The notes below the pieces were generated by a model. It was given only the letters and a program-made list of their open reading frames with translations, made no database searches and was not told the DNA's origin. Both the position numbers and the translations under genes were made by a program. A DNA stretch of 64,000 bases from Ideonella livida. Its GTDB lineage: Bacteria > Pseudomonadota > Gammaproteobacteria > Burkholderiales > Burkholderiaceae_C. The first letter of the stretch is position 1. The number at the start of each line of letters is the position of its first letter. The DNA is taken from contig NZ_JAAGOH010000022.1 in assembly GCF_010499455.1 (NCBI RefSeq), positions 1 to 64,000 on the forward strand, read 5' to 3'. Below, in pieces: positions 61,290-64,000 of this stretch.

Positions 61290-64000
61290 TCAGGCCGCAT
61301 GACGGTGGCGGTAGGCCACGAAGTACAGCAGCGGGATGACCACCAGCGTGAGCAGGGTGGAGACCAGGATGCCGAAGATCAGCGAAATGGCCAGGCCATT
61401 GAAGATGGGGTCGTCCAGGATGAACAGGGCCCCGGTCATGGCCGCCAGCGCGGTCAGCGCGATGGGTTGGGCGCGAACCTGGGCCGAGTGCGCCACGGCC
61501 TGCGCCAGTTCCACGCCCTGGGCCACCTGCAGCTCGATGAAGTCCACCAGCAGGATGGAGTTGCGCACGATGATGCCGGCCAGGGCGATCATGCCGATCA
61601 TGCTGGTGGCGGTGAACTGCGCCCCCAGCAGGGCATGGCCGGGCATCACCCCGATGAGGGTCAGCGGGATGGGCGCCATGATGATCAGCGGGGTGAGGTA
61701 GCTGCGGAACTGCGCCACCACCAGCAGGTAGATCAGGATGAGGCCCACGCCGTAGGCGGCGCCCATGTCGCGGAAGGTCTCGTAGGTGATCTGCCACTCG
61801 CCGTCCCACTTGAGGGCGTACTGGCGGTAGGGGTCGTCAGGCGGGCGGATCCAGAACTCGCCCAGGGCGCCGGTGCCCGGCAGGGCCGCCCCGGCCAGGC
61901 GGGGCCGGATGGCGAACAGACCATAGAGCGGCGAGTCCAGCGCGCCGGCCATGTCGCCGAAGACGTAGCTCACGCCCTGCAGGTCCTTGGTGTAGAGGGG
62001 CTTGTCGGTGACGCCGTACTCCACCCGCACCAGCTCCGACAGGGGCACGAGCTGGCCATTGGCCGCACGCAGGGGCAGCGCCAGCAGGGCGTCCAGGCCC
62101 ACCTGCGCCTCGCGCGGCAGCTGCAGGCGCACCGGCACGGGGTACTTGCTCTGGCCGTCATGCAGCCAGGCCACGTCCATGCCGGAGAGCGCGCCCTGCA
62201 CGGTCTGCGCCACGGTGGCCACCGGGATGCCCAGGCTCTCGGCGCGCTGGCGCTGCAGGCGCAGGAAGGCGCGCGGGGCATCCTCGCTGCCCGTCGCCAC
62301 GGCGCCGGGGGAGGCCAGCGGCGCCCCCTGCAGGCTGGTGTCCAGGGCCACGATGTCGGGCGTGTCGGCAAAGGCCTGGGCCACGCGGGCGGCCAGTTGC
62401 TGGCGGCCGGCCTCGTCGGGGCCGTAGACCTCGGCCACCAGGGGGCTCATGACCGGCGGGCCGGGCGGCACCTCCACCACCTTCAGGCGGGCCCCGTGGG
62501 CCTGTGCGATCTTCTCCAGCGCCGGGCGCAGGCGCTGGGCGATGGCATGGCTCTGCTCGTGCCGGTGCTGCTTGTCCACCAAGGTGACCTGCAGGTCGCC
62601 CTGTTCGGCGTCGGCGCGCAGGTAGTACTGGCGCACCAGTCCGTTGAAGGTGATGGGGCTGGCGGTGCCGGCATACCCCTGCAGGTGCCGCACCTCGGGC
62701 TGCTGCGCCAGGTGCGCGCCCAGGGCCTGCAGCGCGGCGGCGGTGTCCTCCAGCGGGGTGCCGGGCGGCATGTCCACCACCACCTGGAACTCGCTCTTGT
62801 TGTCGAAGGGCAGCATCTTGAGCACCACCGCCTGCACCACCGCCAGGCCCATGGACAGCAGCAGCGCCGCGACGATGCCGCCCAGCAGCAGCCAGCGCTT
62901 GGCCGCGCTTTGCAGCAGCGGCCGCAGCAGGCCGGCAAACAGGCCGCCCAGGCGTGCGCCCAGGCCTTCCGGGACGCTGGCCGGCCCGGCCTCCCGGGTC
63001 AGGCCGTGGCCGTGCTTCATGAATTTGAGCGCCAGCCAGGGCGTGACGGTGAAGGCAATGGCCAGCGACAGCGCCATGCCCAGGCTGGCGTTGATGGGGA
63101 TGGGCCCCATGTACGGCCCCATCAGGCCGGAGACAAACGCCATGGGGAGCAGGGCGGCGATGACGGTGAGGGTGGCCAGGATGGTGGGGCCGCCCACCTC
63201 GTCTACCGCCAGCGGGATGATCTCGCGCAGCGGGCGGTGGGGGTCCAGCGCCTGGTGGCGGTGGATGTTCTCGACCACCACGATGGCGTCGTCCACCAGG
63301 ATGCCGATGGAGAAGATCAGCGCGAAGAGGCTGACCCGGTTGAGCGTGAAGCCCCAGGCCCAACTGGCGAACAGGGTGGCGGTGAGGGTGAGGATGACCG
63401 CCGCGCCGACGATGACCGCCTCGCGCCGGCCCAGGGCGATGCCCACCAGCAGGATGACCGAGGCGGTGGCAAAAGCCAGCTTCTGGATGAGCTTGTTGGC
63501 CTTCTCGGCCGCCGTCTCCCCATAGTCGCGGGTCACCGTGACCTCGACACCCTCGGGGATGACGGTGCCTTGCAGCGCGTCCAGCCGGGCACGGGCGGCC
63601 CGGGCCACGTCCACCGCGTTCTGGCCCGGCTTCTTGGTCAGGGTCAGGGTGACGGCCGGATGCACCTGCCCGACCGGCGCCTGGACACCGGCGTCGGCCG
63701 CGCCGGGGGTGTACCAGACCAGGCGACGGGGCTGGGCGGCGCCGGCCTGGACCTGGGCCACCTCGCGCAGGTACACCGGCCGGCCGGCGTGCACGCCGAC
63801 CACCAGATCGGCCACGTCCTCGGCACTGCGCAGGAACTCGCCTGTCTCCACGGTCAGCAGCCGCGCGCTGCCAGGCTGTGCCACCGTGCCCGCCGGCAGG
63901 GCGCCCTGGGCCGCGCCCAGGGTCTGGGCCAGACGGGCCACGTCCACGCCGCGCTCACGCAGGCGGGCCGCATCCAGCAGCACCTGCACCGCCTGGCCCG
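61290..64000 (-). CDS. RND efflux transporter permease, C-terminal ~90%
   Basis: Inner-membrane RND pump subunit. The frame stays open to the window edge, so the N-terminus is missing. Visible: periplasmic porter segments, the TM4 motif FSIGILVDDAIVVVENIHRH with the proton-relay DD, a large second periplasmic loop, and the C-terminal TM bundle ending in LVVIPLLYFVAYRHRHAA. It resembles HAE/CzcA-like pumps of sulfur bacteria. It lies upstream of DUF2892-DUF156-cytochrome c-FCSD on the same strand, so it may export a sulfur-related compound or metal. Confidence 0.85.
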   Translation of the reverse strand, partial: GQAVQVLLDAARLRERGVDVARLAQTLGAAQGALPAGTVAQPGSARLLTVETGEFLRSAEDVADLVVGVHAGRPVYLREVAQVQAGAAQPRRLVWYTPGAADAGVQAPVGQVHPAVTLTLTKKPGQNAVDVARAARARLDALQGTVIPEGVEVTVTRDYGETAAEKANKLIQKLAFATASVILLVGIALGRREAVIVGAAVILTLTATLFASWAWGFTLNRVSLFALIFSIGILVDDAIVVVENIHRHQALDPHRPLREIIPLAVDEVGGPTILATLTVIAALLPMAFVSGLMGPYMGPIPINASLGMALSLAIAFTVTPWLALKFMKHGHGLTREAGPASVPEGLGARLGGLFAGLLRPLLQSAAKRWLLLGGIVAALLLSMGLAVVQAVVLKMLPFDNKSEFQVVVDMPPGTPLEDTAAALQALGAHLAQQPEVRHLQGYAGTASPITFNGLVRQYYLRADAEQGDLQVTLVDKQHRHEQSHAIAQRLRPALEKIAQAHGARLKVVEVPPGPPVMSPLVAEVYGPDEAGRQQLAARVAQAFADTPDIVALDTSLQGAPLASPGAVATGSEDAPRAFLRLQRQRAESLGIPVATVAQTVQGALSGMDVAWLHDGQSKYPVPVRLQLPREAQVGLDALLALPLRAANGQLVPLSELVRVEYGVTDKPLYTKDLQGVSYVFGDMAGALDSPLYGLFAIRPRLAGAALPGTGALGEFWIRPPDDPYRQYALKWDGEWQITYETFRDMGAAYGVGLILIYLLVVAQFRSYLTPLIIMAPIPLTLIGVMPGHALLGAQFTATSMIGMIALAGIIVRNSILLVDFIELQVAQGVELAQAVAHSAQVRAQPIALTALAAMTGALFILDDPIFNGLAISLIFGILVSTLLTLVVIPLLYFVAYRHRHAA

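Overview
The window is very GC-rich (sample lines counted by eye reach about 80% GC in the secretion genes). It has long open frames on both strands, GTG starts and many 4-nt start/stop overlaps. Gene content (type II secretion in C/G-H-I-J-K-L-M-N-D-E-F order, soxYZ, flavocytochrome c sulfide dehydrogenase, a liv-type ABC cluster with CoA ligases, GshB, SdaA) fits a betaproteobacterium of the Burkholderiales, plausibly the Rubrivivax/Leptothrix/Ideonella/Sphaerotilus group. That placement is inference from gene content and composition. No gene-free stretch exceeds 300 bp, and I saw no rRNA, tRNA or CRISPR array.

Layout. 1-0.7 kb: end of an unrecognised + strand gene. 0.7-6.3 kb: a complete three-gene minus-strand antiphage operon recognised as RADAR: rdrA (ATPase), then rdrB (adenosine deaminase), then a two-TM SLATT-type membrane protein. 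It sits between the unknown gene and gspC, is less GC-rich than the secretion genes, and starts at a perfect 12-bp inverted repeat. 6.4-18.3 kb: type II secretion system, gspC leftward and gspG to gspF rightward. 18.5-24.0 kb: Lon-like AAA ATPase, membrane diguanylate cyclase, 5'-nucleotidase, MgtC-type protein, Crp/Fnr regulator. 24.2-33.1 kb: acyl-CoA ligase, livGHM, substrate-binding protein, livF, a 99-aa protein and a PaaK-like ligase, all rightward; probably uptake and CoA activation of an organic acid.

33.1-40.4 kb: housekeeping genes (VOC protein, methyltransferase, pyruvyl transferase, L-serine dehydratase, glutathione synthetase) and a divergent response regulator/histidine kinase pair whose start codons overlap. 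40.4-42.7 kb: a scarred islet. A HAD phosphatase and a decayed REP-associated transposase lie between two ~152-bp direct repeats derived from the end of a 170-aa gene. 42.8-51 kb: Rossmann oxidoreductase, methylglyoxal synthase, Uup-type ABC-F ATPase, lipoprotein SodC, dienoyl-CoA isomerase-like protein, hemolysin III protein, M20 peptidase. 51-54.2 kb: LTXXQ periplasmic protein divergent from an OmpR-type two-component system, sharing an intergenic region with repeated TGTCA boxes.

54.2-64 kb: a sulfur-oxidation region. soxYZ diverges from a Tat-exported protein of unknown function across an ATACCC/GGGTAT operator. A LysR regulator diverges from an SbtA-type bicarbonate transporter. A leftward operon then encodes an RND efflux permease (running off the window), a DUF2892 membrane protein, a DUF156 (CsoR/CstR-type) repressor, a cytochrome c, a flavocytochrome c sulfide dehydrogenase flavoprotein and a DsbA/FrnE-like oxidoreductase.

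The most notable system is the SLATT-containing RADAR operon. The best candidates for undescribed biology are the hairpin at its 5' end, the atypical DUF156/RND/sulfide operon with the sox-promoter operator, and the TGTCA-box regulatory region.
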